Shown here: in pieces, positions 55,754 through 64,000 of the stretch
How the letters are laid out: each line of letters opens with the position of its first letter
Numbering within the stretch: position 1 is the first letter of the stretch
NCBI GenBank assembly: GCA_946551795.1
Contig: CAMNRF010000003.1
Coordinates: forward strand, 1 to 64,000
Length of the DNA: 64,000 nucleotides
Reading direction: 5' to 3'
From: an uncultured Oscillibacter sp.
Lineage (GTDB): Bacteria > Bacillota > Clostridia > Oscillospirales > Oscillospiraceae
Made by a program: the position numbers and the translations under genes
Notes under the pieces: model-generated
Told to the model about the DNA's origin: nothing
Databases searched by the model: none
Seen by the model: the letters and a program-made list of their open reading frames with translations, nothing else

Positions 55754-57009
55754 ATATCCGCCAAGCGGTAAAGATGGCCTGGAAGTCCATTGTGGGCAAG
55801 AAGGGCCGGTCCATGCTGACCATGCTGGGCGTCATCATCGGCATTGCCGCCGTCATGACCATCGTGGCCACCATGAATGGCCTCTCAGTGAAGACTATGG
55901 AGCAGTACTCCGCCATGGGCAGCAACAAGATCAACGTACAGATCTACAGCTGGGTGTATGTGGAGGACGCCAACGGCAACATGGTCAACGCCGGAAAGGA
56001 CTACTTTCCGGATCTGTATGACTACTGCAAGAGCCTCTCCGAGTATGTGGTGGGTGTGACGCCGGAGGCGTACTGCAGCGCCACGGTGGTCTACGGCACC
56101 AAGAACTCGGACAACTTCCAGTGGGACTATGAGACCCAGACCGGCCAGCGGAGCCCGGACATCTACTATGCCAGCGACCAGTACAGCGTCTGCAACAACC
56201 TGACCGTTATGAAGGGCCGGGACCTGAGTGAGCTGGACATCCAGCGGTACAACCAGGTGTGCGTCCTGGGTTCCCGGGCGGCGGAGGCGTTCTTCGGCAC
56301 TGCGGACCCCGTGGGGAAGGCCCTCCAGCTCAACGGCCAGAGCTTTGACGTGGTAGGGGTCTACGCCCCCCGCCTCACCGGGGCGGACGCCCAGACCAGC
56401 TTCATCGACAACATCATCGTCCTGCCTTACACGGCCCGGCGGGTCCTGGGGGGAGAGCCCATGGAGCGGTTTATTGTCAAGGCCAGGGACAGCGCGTCCG
56501 TGCAGGAGGCCACCATGCGGCTCCAGAGCTTTTTGAACGGCCTGGTGGACCAGAATACCGGCGGCTCCTGGGTGGATTCCGACAACCAGTGGCAGCAGTA
56601 TCAGAACGAGCAGATGGCCATGATCTCCCTGGTGCTGGGCGGCATCGCCGCCATCTCCCTGCTGGTGGGCGGCATCGGCATTATGAACATCATGCTGGTC
56701 ACCGTCACCGAGCGGACCCGGGAGATCGGCATCCGCCGGGCCATCGGTGCCCAGCGCAGCTCCATCGTCACCCAGTTTTTGATCGAGGCGGCCATGCTCT
56801 GCGGCATCGGCGGCATCGTCGGGATTCTGCTGGGGACCCTGGGCAGCCGGGTGGCGGGACAGCTGCTGTTCCAGATGACCATCTATCCGGCGGCCTGGAT
56901 TACCCTCAGTGCCTTTTCCCTGTCGGTGGCCCTGGGCGTGGTCTTCGGCATCTATCCCGCGGCCAAGGCCGCCAAGCTCCAGCCCGTGGAAGCCCTGCGG
57001 GCAGAATAG
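55750..57009 (+). CDS. MacB-type ABC permease (FtsX domain)
   Basis: [52 protein letters not shown] start. Confidence 0.93.
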   Translation: MNIRQAVKMAWKSIVGKKGRSMLTMLGVIIGIAAVMTIVATMNGLSVKTMEQYSAMGSNKINVQIYSWVYVEDANGNMVNAGKDYFPDLYDYCKSLSEYVVGVTPEAYCSATVVYGTKNSDNFQWDYETQTGQRSPDIYYASDQYSVCNNLTVMKGRDLSELDIQRYNQVCVLGSRAAEAFFGTADPVGKALQLNGQSFDVVGVYAPRLTGADAQTSFIDNIIVLPYTARRVLGGEPMERFIVKARDSASVQEATMRLQSFLNGLVDQNTGGSWVDSDNQWQQYQNEQMAMISLVLGGIAAISLLVGGIGIMNIMLVTVTERTREIGIRRAIGAQRSSIVTQFLIEAAMLCGIGGIVGILLGTLGSRVAGQLLFQMTIYPAAWITLSAFSLSVALGVVFGIYPAAKAAKLQPVEALRAE

Positions 57010-57024
57010 GAGGAAGGAAGAACC

Positions 57025-59286
57025 ATGAAGAGAATTTTGAGTTTCCTGTTGGCGGCCGTTCTGGCGTCGTCCCTGCTGGCGCTGCCGGCGGGGGCGGCGG
57101 ACGTGGTCCGCTTCTCCGACGTGACGGACCGGAACACCATCATGGCCGTGGAGTCCCTGCGGCTCATGGGCGTGCTGGACGGCTATAACGACAACACCTT
57201 CCGCCCCGGCGCGGCGCTGAACCGGGCCCAGTTCTGCAAGATGGCGGTGTACGCCATGAACGGCGAGGAGGAGCTGGGGCTGTACAACACCGTCACCATC
57301 TTCCCGGACGCCAAGCCCTCCCACTGGGCCTCGGCCTACATCAACATGGCCTCCCGGAAGGGTATCATCGCCGGGTACCCGGACGGAAAGTTCCACCCGG
57401 AGCGGTCCGTCACCGTGGGACAGGCCGTGACCATCCTCCTGCGGATGCTGGGCTATGAGGACAAGGACATCGGCGGCGTGTGGCCCGCCAGCTATATGGC
57501 GGTGGGAGCCACCGTGGGCCTCACCGACGGCGTGGGCACCAACGGGAACGCCACGCTGACCCGGGGCCAGGCGGCGCAGCTCTTTTTGAACCTGCTGCGT
57601 GCCGACATGAAGGAGAAGGGCAGCTACCTCAGCTCCCTCAAGGGCACCGTACTGGAGAACCAGGTGCTGGTGACCTCCTCCGCCACGGGTCCCGACGGGA
57701 AGGAGACCGCCATGAAGCTGGCCTCTGGCGACACGGTGTACCAGATGGCCTCCGGCAAGGCGTCCAACGGGGCGCTGAACGGCCTGCGGGGCTCCCTGGT
57801 GCTGGACAGGAGCGGAAAGGTGCTCACCTTCGTACCCGACGCCATGGGCGTACAGATGACCGTGACGGTGGCCAGCGCCAAGGCCGGCCAGATCACGGAT
57901 GTCAGCGGCGCTGTCTACACCGTCACCGGCAAGACCCAGACCTACTACAACGGCGAGGAGAAGCCCTGGAGCGAGGTCTTCTCCTGGGTCAGTGCCGGCA
58001 GCACTGTGACACTGTACCTCAACTCCGCCGGCGGCGCGGACTACATCTTCGTGGGCGGCGGCTCCGAGGCCAGCTCCGCCGTGATCGTCTACAGCGACGG
58101 CTCCACCGCGGGCTTCGGCGATCTCACCGGCGGCAGCACCAACTACAAGCTCTATAAAAACGGCGCCGAGGTGCTGGCCAGGGACGTCCGGAAGTACGAC
58201 GTGGCCACCTACGCTCCCGCCACCAACTCCATCCGGGTGTGCGACACCCGCATCAGCGGCTTCTATGAGAGCTGCGCCCCCAGCCCTGACGAGCCGGAGG
58301 AGATCACCGTGCTGGGCCACACCTTCCCGGTGCTGCCCACGGCCCGGGAGAGCGTCTCCAAGTTCAAGCCCGGCGACCAGCTGACCCTCCTGCTGACGGA
58401 GGGCAACCAGGTGGCTGGGGCCGTGGAGGCCAAGGGCAGCGTGGCCTCCAGCAACGCCATCGGCATCGTCCGCGAGGGCGGCCGGGTAGACCTGCTCTGC
58501 GGCATCACCCTCTCCGGCGGCAGCGACGACGGGAAGGACCTGGTGGGCCAGCTGGTCCGTGTTTCCTCCACCTCCCGGGGACACCTCGGTCTCTCCCGTC
58601 TCAGCGGCGGCAACGCCGGAGGCAATCTGGATGTGGCGGAGCGCACCATGGGGCAGCGGAAGCTGGCGGACAACGTGATGATCTTCCAGAACGGCGTGGA
58701 CGGCGCGGAGGCCGTGAGCCTCAGCGACCTCACGGACGGCGTCATCCCCTCCGGCCGGATCGCCTACGCCCGGGTGAACTCCGCGGGCAAGGTGGACCTG
58801 ATCGTCATCAACTCCAGTGTGGACGGAACCGTGATCTATGGGCGGATATATCTGGAGATCGAGGATACGCAAACGCCTGTATACGGGGAAGAGGACGAAA
58901 AGGGCAATAAGCCGGTTGTGGATGTTATTCAGGGGACTAAAGAGAAGATCGGCGTGGAGTACGGCAACGGGAAGCGTACAAAGGCCTTTGCCATGCGGTA
59001 TAATGTCAACGGCGGGGACTTTGTGGCCGTGACGCTGAACCGCGGGGGAACCGGCTTCTCCAGTCTGAGAAAGCTGGACGAAACCAAGAATGTCCCCAAC
59101 TCCGCCTGGACCAGTGAGAATCTGGTCACCGTCGGCGGCCGGACCTACAAGGTTCCCGCCAATGTCCTGTGCTATAACGGGGACATGAAGATGTGGGTGA
59201 CCCTGGCCGAGGCCCACGCCTACGCGGACCAGTGCAATATCTACACCGACGGCGGCTACGTCCGCTGCATCGAGGTCAAACGGTAA
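57025..59286 (+). CDS. SLH-domain surface protein
   Basis: Signal peptide; SLH motifs FSDVTDRN..., FPDAKPSHWASAYINMASRKGIIAGYPDGKFHPERSVTVGQAV. Confidence 0.88.
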   Translation: MKRILSFLLAAVLASSLLALPAGAADVVRFSDVTDRNTIMAVESLRLMGVLDGYNDNTFRPGAALNRAQFCKMAVYAMNGEEELGLYNTVTIFPDAKPSHWASAYINMASRKGIIAGYPDGKFHPERSVTVGQAVTILLRMLGYEDKDIGGVWPASYMAVGATVGLTDGVGTNGNATLTRGQAAQLFLNLLRADMKEKGSYLSSLKGTVLENQVLVTSSATGPDGKETAMKLASGDTVYQMASGKASNGALNGLRGSLVLDRSGKVLTFVPDAMGVQMTVTVASAKAGQITDVSGAVYTVTGKTQTYYNGEEKPWSEVFSWVSAGSTVTLYLNSAGGADYIFVGGGSEASSAVIVYSDGSTAGFGDLTGGSTNYKLYKNGAEVLARDVRKYDVATYAPATNSIRVCDTRISGFYESCAPSPDEPEEITVLGHTFPVLPTARESVSKFKPGDQLTLLLTEGNQVAGAVEAKGSVASSNAIGIVREGGRVDLLCGITLSGGSDDGKDLVGQLVRVSSTSRGHLGLSRLSGGNAGGNLDVAERTMGQRKLADNVMIFQNGVDGAEAVSLSDLTDGVIPSGRIAYARVNSAGKVDLIVINSSVDGTVIYGRIYLEIEDTQTPVYGEEDEKGNKPVVDVIQGTKEKIGVEYGNGKRTKAFAMRYNVNGGDFVAVTLNRGGTGFSSLRKLDETKNVPNSAWTSENLVTVGGRTYKVPANVLCYNGDMKMWVTLAEAHAYADQCNIYTDGGYVRCIEVKR

Positions 59287-59297
59287 TTTCCTACAAG

Positions 59298-59337
59298 AAA
59301 AGGCCGTGCGTTTCCATTGGAAACGCACGGCCTTTTT
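59298..59337. terminator. bidirectional terminator
   Basis: AAAGGCCGTGCGTTTCC-ATT-GGAAACGCACGGCCTTTTT. Confidence 0.9.
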
Positions 59338-59344
59338 CGCACAG

Positions 59345-60580
59345 TCAGATGACCTGGAACAGGTAGAATTTCAGATAATTGGTCTCCTCCACGCCCCAGA
59401 GGATGGGGTGGTCACAGCTCTGCTGCCGGGCCTCGATCTGCCGCAGCTGCACGCCGGCGTCGTGGGCGGCCTCCCGGAGCATGGACAAGAACCGTCCCTC
59501 CTCCGCGAAGTGGGAGCAGGAGCAGGTGGCGAGATACCCGCCCCGGGGCAGCAGCCGCATGGCCCGGTAGTTGATCTCCCTATACCCCGCCATGGCGTTG
59601 GCAACGGTCTTTCGGGACTTGGTGAAGGCCGGCGGGTCCAGAATGATGAAGTCGTACCGGGGCGGCTCTCTCTCCAGCCGGGGCAGCAGGTCGAACACGT
59701 CCGCCGCCAGAAAGTCCATCCGGTCCGCCAGGCCGTTGCGCTCCGCGTTGGCCCGGGCCATCTCCACAGCGGACTCCGACACGTCCACGGCGGTGACGTG
59801 CTCCGCGCCCCCCAGGGCGGCGTTCAGGGCGAAGGAGCCGGTGTGGGTGAAGCAGTCCAGCACGGTTTTTCCGGCCGCCAGCCGTGCGACGCACCGGCGG
59901 TTGTACTTCTGGTCCAGGAAGAACCCGGTCTTCTGTCCGTTCTCCACGTCCACCAGATACCGGATGCCGTTTTCCGTGATCTCCGTCAGGGGGGAGGCGG
60001 GAAGTTCCTCGCCAGGGAGGGGGAACCAGCCCTTGCGCCGGGGCAGTCCCTCCTTGTCCCGCAGGGAGACGTCGTTTCGCTCATAGATGCCTCGGATGGT
60101 CTGTCCGTCCTGCCGCAGGAGCTCCGCCAGCATGGGCAGCAGCGTTCCCTTGATCCGCTCCATGCCCACGGACAGCACCTGGACGGAGAGCAGGTCGTGG
60201 AACTTGTCCACCGTCAGCCCCGGAAAGGCGTCCGCCTCGCCGAAGACGATCCGGCAGCAGTCCAGGTCCTCCGGGGCCATCACGGTCTTGCGGTACTCCC
60301 AGGCCCACTGGAGCTTCCGGTGCCAGAAGGCCTTGTCAAAGCGGTCGTTGGCGTTGCGGCTGACAAGGCGCACCCGGATCTTGGACTGCTCCGAGAGAAA
60401 GCCCGTCCCCAGATACCGGCCCTTTTTGCTGAGGACGTCCACCAGACCGCCGTTCTCCGCCGCACCCTCCGCGGACAGCACCTCCTCCCCGTAGACCCAG
60501 GGGTGGCCCCGGAGAATGGCGGTTTCCGCCTTGGCCGTGACGGTGTATCTGGGATAGCTTCTCTCTGCCTTCATATCCAT
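59345..60580 (-). CDS. RlmI-like class I SAM-dependent rRNA methyltransferase
   Basis: PUA-like N-terminus (GHPWVYGEEV), VLDCFTHTGSFALNAALGGA, FIILDPPAF. Confidence 0.92.
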   Translation of the reverse strand: MDMKAERSYPRYTVTAKAETAILRGHPWVYGEEVLSAEGAAENGGLVDVLSKKGRYLGTGFLSEQSKIRVRLVSRNANDRFDKAFWHRKLQWAWEYRKTVMAPEDLDCCRIVFGEADAFPGLTVDKFHDLLSVQVLSVGMERIKGTLLPMLAELLRQDGQTIRGIYERNDVSLRDKEGLPRRKGWFPLPGEELPASPLTEITENGIRYLVDVENGQKTGFFLDQKYNRRCVARLAAGKTVLDCFTHTGSFALNAALGGAEHVTAVDVSESAVEMARANAERNGLADRMDFLAADVFDLLPRLEREPPRYDFIILDPPAFTKSRKTVANAMAGYREINYRAMRLLPRGGYLATCSCSHFAEEGRFLSMLREAAHDAGVQLRQIEARQQSCDHPILWGVEETNYLKFYLFQVI

Positions 60581-60691
60581 CAGTCCTTCTGTGAATTAGG
60601 GGTGGGGGGCGGAGACATCCGCCGCTCCCAGTCCAATATAGCACATCCCGCCGCCGATTGCCATATAAATAAGTGAGAAGGAGGGACCACC

Positions 60692-61432
60692 ATGCCCACG
60701 ATTTATTTAAGCCCCAGCACACAGGAGTGGAACCAATATGTCACCGGCAGCGGCTCCGAGGAGTACAACATGAACCGCCTGGCGGACGCCCTGGTTCCCT
60801 ATCTGCTCTCCAACGCGATCCAGTACCGGCGGAACCGGCCGGAGATGACCGCCGCCTCCTCCATCCGGGAGGCTAACGCCGGAAACTACGACCTGTACCT
60901 GGCCCTGCACTCCAACGGCGCACCGGAGGGGCACTACGGCGAGGAGCGGGGCATCATCGCCTTTTACTACCCCACAAGCACCAAGGGCCGCCGGGCGGCG
61001 GAGCTGATTGCCGAGGAGCTGCGGAAGATCTACCCCCTGCCCAATAAGGTCACCACCCGGGAGACCACCACCCTGGGGGAGGTGAGCCAGTCCAACGCCC
61101 CGGCGGTGCTGGTGGAGATCGGCTACCATGACAACTACGCTGACGCCACCTGGATCGAGGGCCATATGGACGACATCGCCCAGCAGCTGGCCCGGGCGCT
61201 GACCCGGTTTTTCGGCCTGCCCTTTATTTACCCCATGACCCCGGTGGAGGGCACCGTGCGGGTGAGCTACGGCACGCTGAATCTGCGCAGCTACCCCTCC
61301 CCCAAGGGAAACATCCTGGCCAACCTGCCCAACGGGGCAAGCGTCACGATCTACGGGGAGTGGCAGGGCTGGTATGTGGTCCACTACGGGGACTATGTGG
61401 GCTACGCGGCCGCGGCATATATTGACACATGA
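60692..61432 (+). CDS. N-acetylmuramoyl-L-alanine amidase with C-terminal SH3-like domain
   Basis: IYLSPSTQEWNQY; LALHSNGAP; VLVEIGYHDN; C-terminal GTLNLRSYPSPKGNILANLPNGASV. Confidence 0.9.
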   Translation: MPTIYLSPSTQEWNQYVTGSGSEEYNMNRLADALVPYLLSNAIQYRRNRPEMTAASSIREANAGNYDLYLALHSNGAPEGHYGEERGIIAFYYPTSTKGRRAAELIAEELRKIYPLPNKVTTRETTTLGEVSQSNAPAVLVEIGYHDNYADATWIEGHMDDIAQQLARALTRFFGLPFIYPMTPVEGTVRVSYGTLNLRSYPSPKGNILANLPNGASVTIYGEWQGWYVVHYGDYVGYAAAAYIDT

Positions 61433-61527
61433 CGGCTGAACGACGCGGGGCAATGCCCCGCGTTCCGCCGCTTTTTGGAGGATACTGCCGCAGTCGTACC
61501 AAAACTGCAAAAACTATCAAAATGGTA

Positions 61528-61582
61528 TTGACATCCAGAAACTACTGTGATAGTATAACACCATAAACTATTGCAATAGTTT
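61528..61582 (+). promoter_or_regulatory. BlaI-family-regulated promoter with two operators
   Basis: TTGACA-17-TAGTAT; operators AAACTACTGTGATAGTAT (61539-61556) and perfect palindrome AAACTATTGCAATAGTTT (61565-61582). Confidence 0.8.
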
Positions 61583-61594
61583 GGAGGGGCGATC

Positions 61595-61969
61595 ATGGCA
61601 GTGAAACTCTTTGACTCGGAGCTGAAGGTAATGGACGTCCTCTGGCGGGACGGGGACCGGACCGCCAGAGAGATCGCGGTCATCCTGGGGGAGGAGACCG
61701 GCTGGAACACCAACACCACCTACACGGTCATCAAGAAGTGCGTGGCCAAGGGAGCCATCCGGCGCAGTGAGCCCGGTTTCCAGTGCCACGCCCTGATCTC
61801 CAAGACGGAGGTCCAGGCGGCGGAGACGGACGCCCTCATCGGCAAGCTCTTCGACGGCTCCCCGGATCTGCTCTTCGCCTCCCTGCTGGACAGCCGGAAG
61901 CTCTCCGTCGAGCAGCTGGAGCGGCTGAAAAAGCTGGTCACCGCCATGGAACAGGAGCACCGGTCATGA
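61595..61969 (+). CDS. BlaI/MecI-family repressor
   Basis: LFDSELKVMDVLWRDGDRTAREIAVILGEETGWNTNTTYTVIKKCVAKGAI. Confidence 0.94.
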   Translation: MAVKLFDSELKVMDVLWRDGDRTAREIAVILGEETGWNTNTTYTVIKKCVAKGAIRRSEPGFQCHALISKTEVQAAETDALIGKLFDGSPDLLFASLLDSRKLSVEQLERLKKLVTAMEQEHRS

Positions 61970-63933
61970 CGCTTCTGGAGCGGGGACTGGCCGGGGCGGC
62001 TCTGATTCTGGCCGTCGCTCTGCTGCGGGGAGCGGTGGGACGGGCCCTGCCCCGGCGGGTCTTCGGAGTGCTGTGGTGGGTGGCGGTGCTGCGGCTGCTG
62101 CTGCCCTGGGAGCTGCCCTCCCGGCTCAGTGTGTACAACTTCTTTGCCGGGGCGCCACAGGCCGCTGCGCCTCCTCCCGCGGGCGGAGCCGTCACGGTGC
62201 GGCTGCTGCCGGGAGCAGCTCCCACGGTGCCCGTGTCCCCTGTCGCGGGGGCACCTCTTCCGGCGGTCTCCCCCTGGACACTGGTCTGGCTGGCGGGGAC
62301 GGCGCTGCTGGCGGTCTGGCTCGCCGCCGCCTATCTCCGCTGCCTCCGGAAATTTCGGACCTCCCTGCCGGCGGAGGGAGGCTATATCTCCCGGTGGCGG
62401 GCGGAACATCCCCGGGTCTCTGTCCGGGTGTCCGACCGCATCTCCGGCCCTCTGGCCTACGGCCTCTTCCACCCCGTCATTCTCCTGCCCAGGGGGATGG
62501 ACCGGGGAGACGAGACGGCCCTGGCCCACATTCTGACCCATGAGTACGAACACATCCGGCATCTGGACGGTCTGACCAAGCTGGTTCTGGCGGGGACGCT
62601 GTGCGTCCACTGGTGGAACCCGGCGGTGTGGCTGATGGCCGTCCTGGCCAGCCGGGATCTGGAGCTGGCCTGCGACGAGGCCGTGGTGCGCCGCCTGGGA
62701 GACCCGGCGGCCTACGCCCGGACCCTGCTGGCCATGGAGGAGGCCCGGGCGGGGCTCTGTCCCCGGTTTGCCCAGAGCCCCATTGAAGAAAGGATCAAAG
62801 CGATGATGAAGAAAAAACGTGTTCCCGCGCTCCTTACGGCCTGCGCACTGCTGCTGGCGGTGTGCGTCACCACCGCCTTCGCCACCTCCGCCAGGGAGCC
62901 TGACCGGGATCTGGCGGAGCAGCTGGAGGCGAGTATCACCTGTGAAAACGATACCGTCTCCTTTACCATCCCGGAGGGAAAGGCGGAGTGGGACCTGTGG
63001 ATCTCCGGGCGCATCCTCGCCGACGGCATGGATATGAGCGTCCACTACCTGGAGGAGGAGAGCGCCGCCAGGAGCTGGGAGCCGGGGGAGACCTATCGCT
63101 TCCAGCTGGCGGAGGCCGCCTATGACGAGCTGACCATCAACGGCACCAACGGGCGGGAGAATGTGGACATCGACCTGCTGCCCTGGCTGCCCCGCCCGGT
63201 GGACGGAGGTTCTTCCGCCGAGGTGGAGGCCCTTTGGGCGGAGACGCTGGCCCCCTATCTGCCCCTGGGGCTGGAGTACACCTTCGACGACCCCGACGGA
63301 GACGGCAACGGCCTGCGGATGACCCTCCGGGGCCGGGAGGTCCGGGGCATCGTGGACGGGGAGATCTGGATCACGGAGCACACCGGAAACGGCCTCTTTG
63401 ACAAGGACGCCGGAGAGGTGCGGGCCGTGTACGAGGACGGCGTGCTGACGGGCCTGGAGTTCCTCAGTGAGGAGGAGCAGGCGGCGTTTACCGCCCAGCG
63501 GGAGAGTGCCCGGGACATGGTTTGGCCGGTGGCGGATTTCAAGGCGGTCGTCAGCGCCTTCGGCCCCCGGGCCAACCCCGGCGGCGAGGGCGTGACCGCC
63601 CACGACGGCATCGACATCGCGTCGTTCGCGGGCACGGACATCTTCGCCGTGCTGGACGGCACCGTGGAAGAGGCCGGATTTGACAGCGTCCGGGGGAACT
63701 ACCTTCTGGTGGACCACGGCGATGGCCTGGAGACCCTGTACGCCCACTGTCAGGAGCTGTGTGTAGAGACCGGAGACGACGTGGAGCAGGGGCAGGTTAT
63801 CGCCAAAGTGGGTTCCACGGGCCAGTCCACCGGGCCCCACCTCCACTTTGAGGTCCGGCAGGACGGGGAGCTCCGGGACCCCTTTGACTACTACCTCTAT
63901 GGGCCGGAGTTTTTACAGGGCCGGGAGAAATAA
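61966..63933 (+). CDS. BlaR1-like M56 metallopeptidase fused to C-terminal M23 peptidase domain
   Basis: TM segments; ILTHEYEHIRHLDGLTKL (M56); AHDGIDIASFAGTDIFAVLDGTVEEA and TGPHLHFEVR (M23); ATGA overlap with blaI-like gene. Confidence 0.88.
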   Translation: MTLLERGLAGAALILAVALLRGAVGRALPRRVFGVLWWVAVLRLLLPWELPSRLSVYNFFAGAPQAAAPPPAGGAVTVRLLPGAAPTVPVSPVAGAPLPAVSPWTLVWLAGTALLAVWLAAAYLRCLRKFRTSLPAEGGYISRWRAEHPRVSVRVSDRISGPLAYGLFHPVILLPRGMDRGDETALAHILTHEYEHIRHLDGLTKLVLAGTLCVHWWNPAVWLMAVLASRDLELACDEAVVRRLGDPAAYARTLLAMEEARAGLCPRFAQSPIEERIKAMMKKKRVPALLTACALLLAVCVTTAFATSAREPDRDLAEQLEASITCENDTVSFTIPEGKAEWDLWISGRILADGMDMSVHYLEEESAARSWEPGETYRFQLAEAAYDELTINGTNGRENVDIDLLPWLPRPVDGGSSAEVEALWAETLAPYLPLGLEYTFDDPDGDGNGLRMTLRGREVRGIVDGEIWITEHTGNGLFDKDAGEVRAVYEDGVLTGLEFLSEEEQAAFTAQRESARDMVWPVADFKAVVSAFGPRANPGGEGVTAHDGIDIASFAGTDIFAVLDGTVEEAGFDSVRGNYLLVDHGDGLETLYAHCQELCVETGDDVEQGQVIAKVGSTGQSTGPHLHFEVRQDGELRDPFDYYLYGPEFLQGREK

Positions 63934-63951
63934 AAAATGATGATAGACAAG

Positions 63952-63977
63952 GCGCCCTCTGAGTGTTCAGAGGGCGC
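63952..63977 (+). terminator. hairpin after M56-M23 gene
   Basis: GCGCCCTCTGA-GTGT-TCAGAGGGCGC, weak T tail. Confidence 0.55.
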
Positions 63978-64000
63978 TCTCTGCTGTGAAAAGGCCCTGT

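Noticed and set aside
55885-59328. 1147-aa antisense ORF
   Set aside because: Opposite the well-supported MacB-type permease and SLH genes; His/Gly/Ala-rich antisense artefact of GC-rich codon bias
61720-63846. 708-aa minus-strand ORF
   Set aside because: Antisense to the M56-M23 gene; no recognisable domains
1-64000. tRNA/rRNA genes, prophage or IS transposases
   Set aside because: None recognised by eye on either strand; tRNAscan and ISfinder searches would be needed to exclude them formally

Overview
The window is GC-rich DNA from a Firmicutes/Clostridia-type anaerobe (assignment inferred from gene content). Main contents: (1) about 21 kb on the minus strand (237-21090) carrying a near-complete anaerobic cobalamin operon (cbiC, cbiP, cobD-like, cbiB, cobC-like, a short cobU-like gene, cobS, cobU, cobT, cbiA, cbiET, cbiJ, cbiH, cbiG, cbiF, cbiL, cbiD, BtuCDF-like ABC transporter, a duplicated-domain lipoprotein, a lipoprotein CbiK), preceded by a cobalamin riboswitch with an intrinsic terminator; (2) a Cys-rich small protein, LysO-like exporter, and a LysR regulator divergent from a 44-aa microprotein; (3) a lysine-to-butyrate fermentation locus (nhaC-like, kamE, kamD, kamA, kdd, kce, kamC, kamB, hxlR, lysE, kal, phzF-like, atoA/atoD); (4) L10 leader-rplJ-rplL; (5) an NSS symporter and cheY/cheX-like/fapA; (6) a DUF3798-type lipoprotein plus ABC transporter operon; (7) pepD, a MacAB-like exporter, an SLH protein, an RlmI-like methyltransferase, an amidase, and a BlaI / M56-M23 pair. 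The most notable observation is a 176-nt lysine riboswitch aptamer (31803-31978, minus strand), with a consensus promoter upstream and a 20-bp terminator downstream, in front of the lysine CATABOLIC operon. Its expression platform contains mutually exclusive helices compatible with lysine-activated (ON) control. All calls were made by eye; no searches or folding were run.
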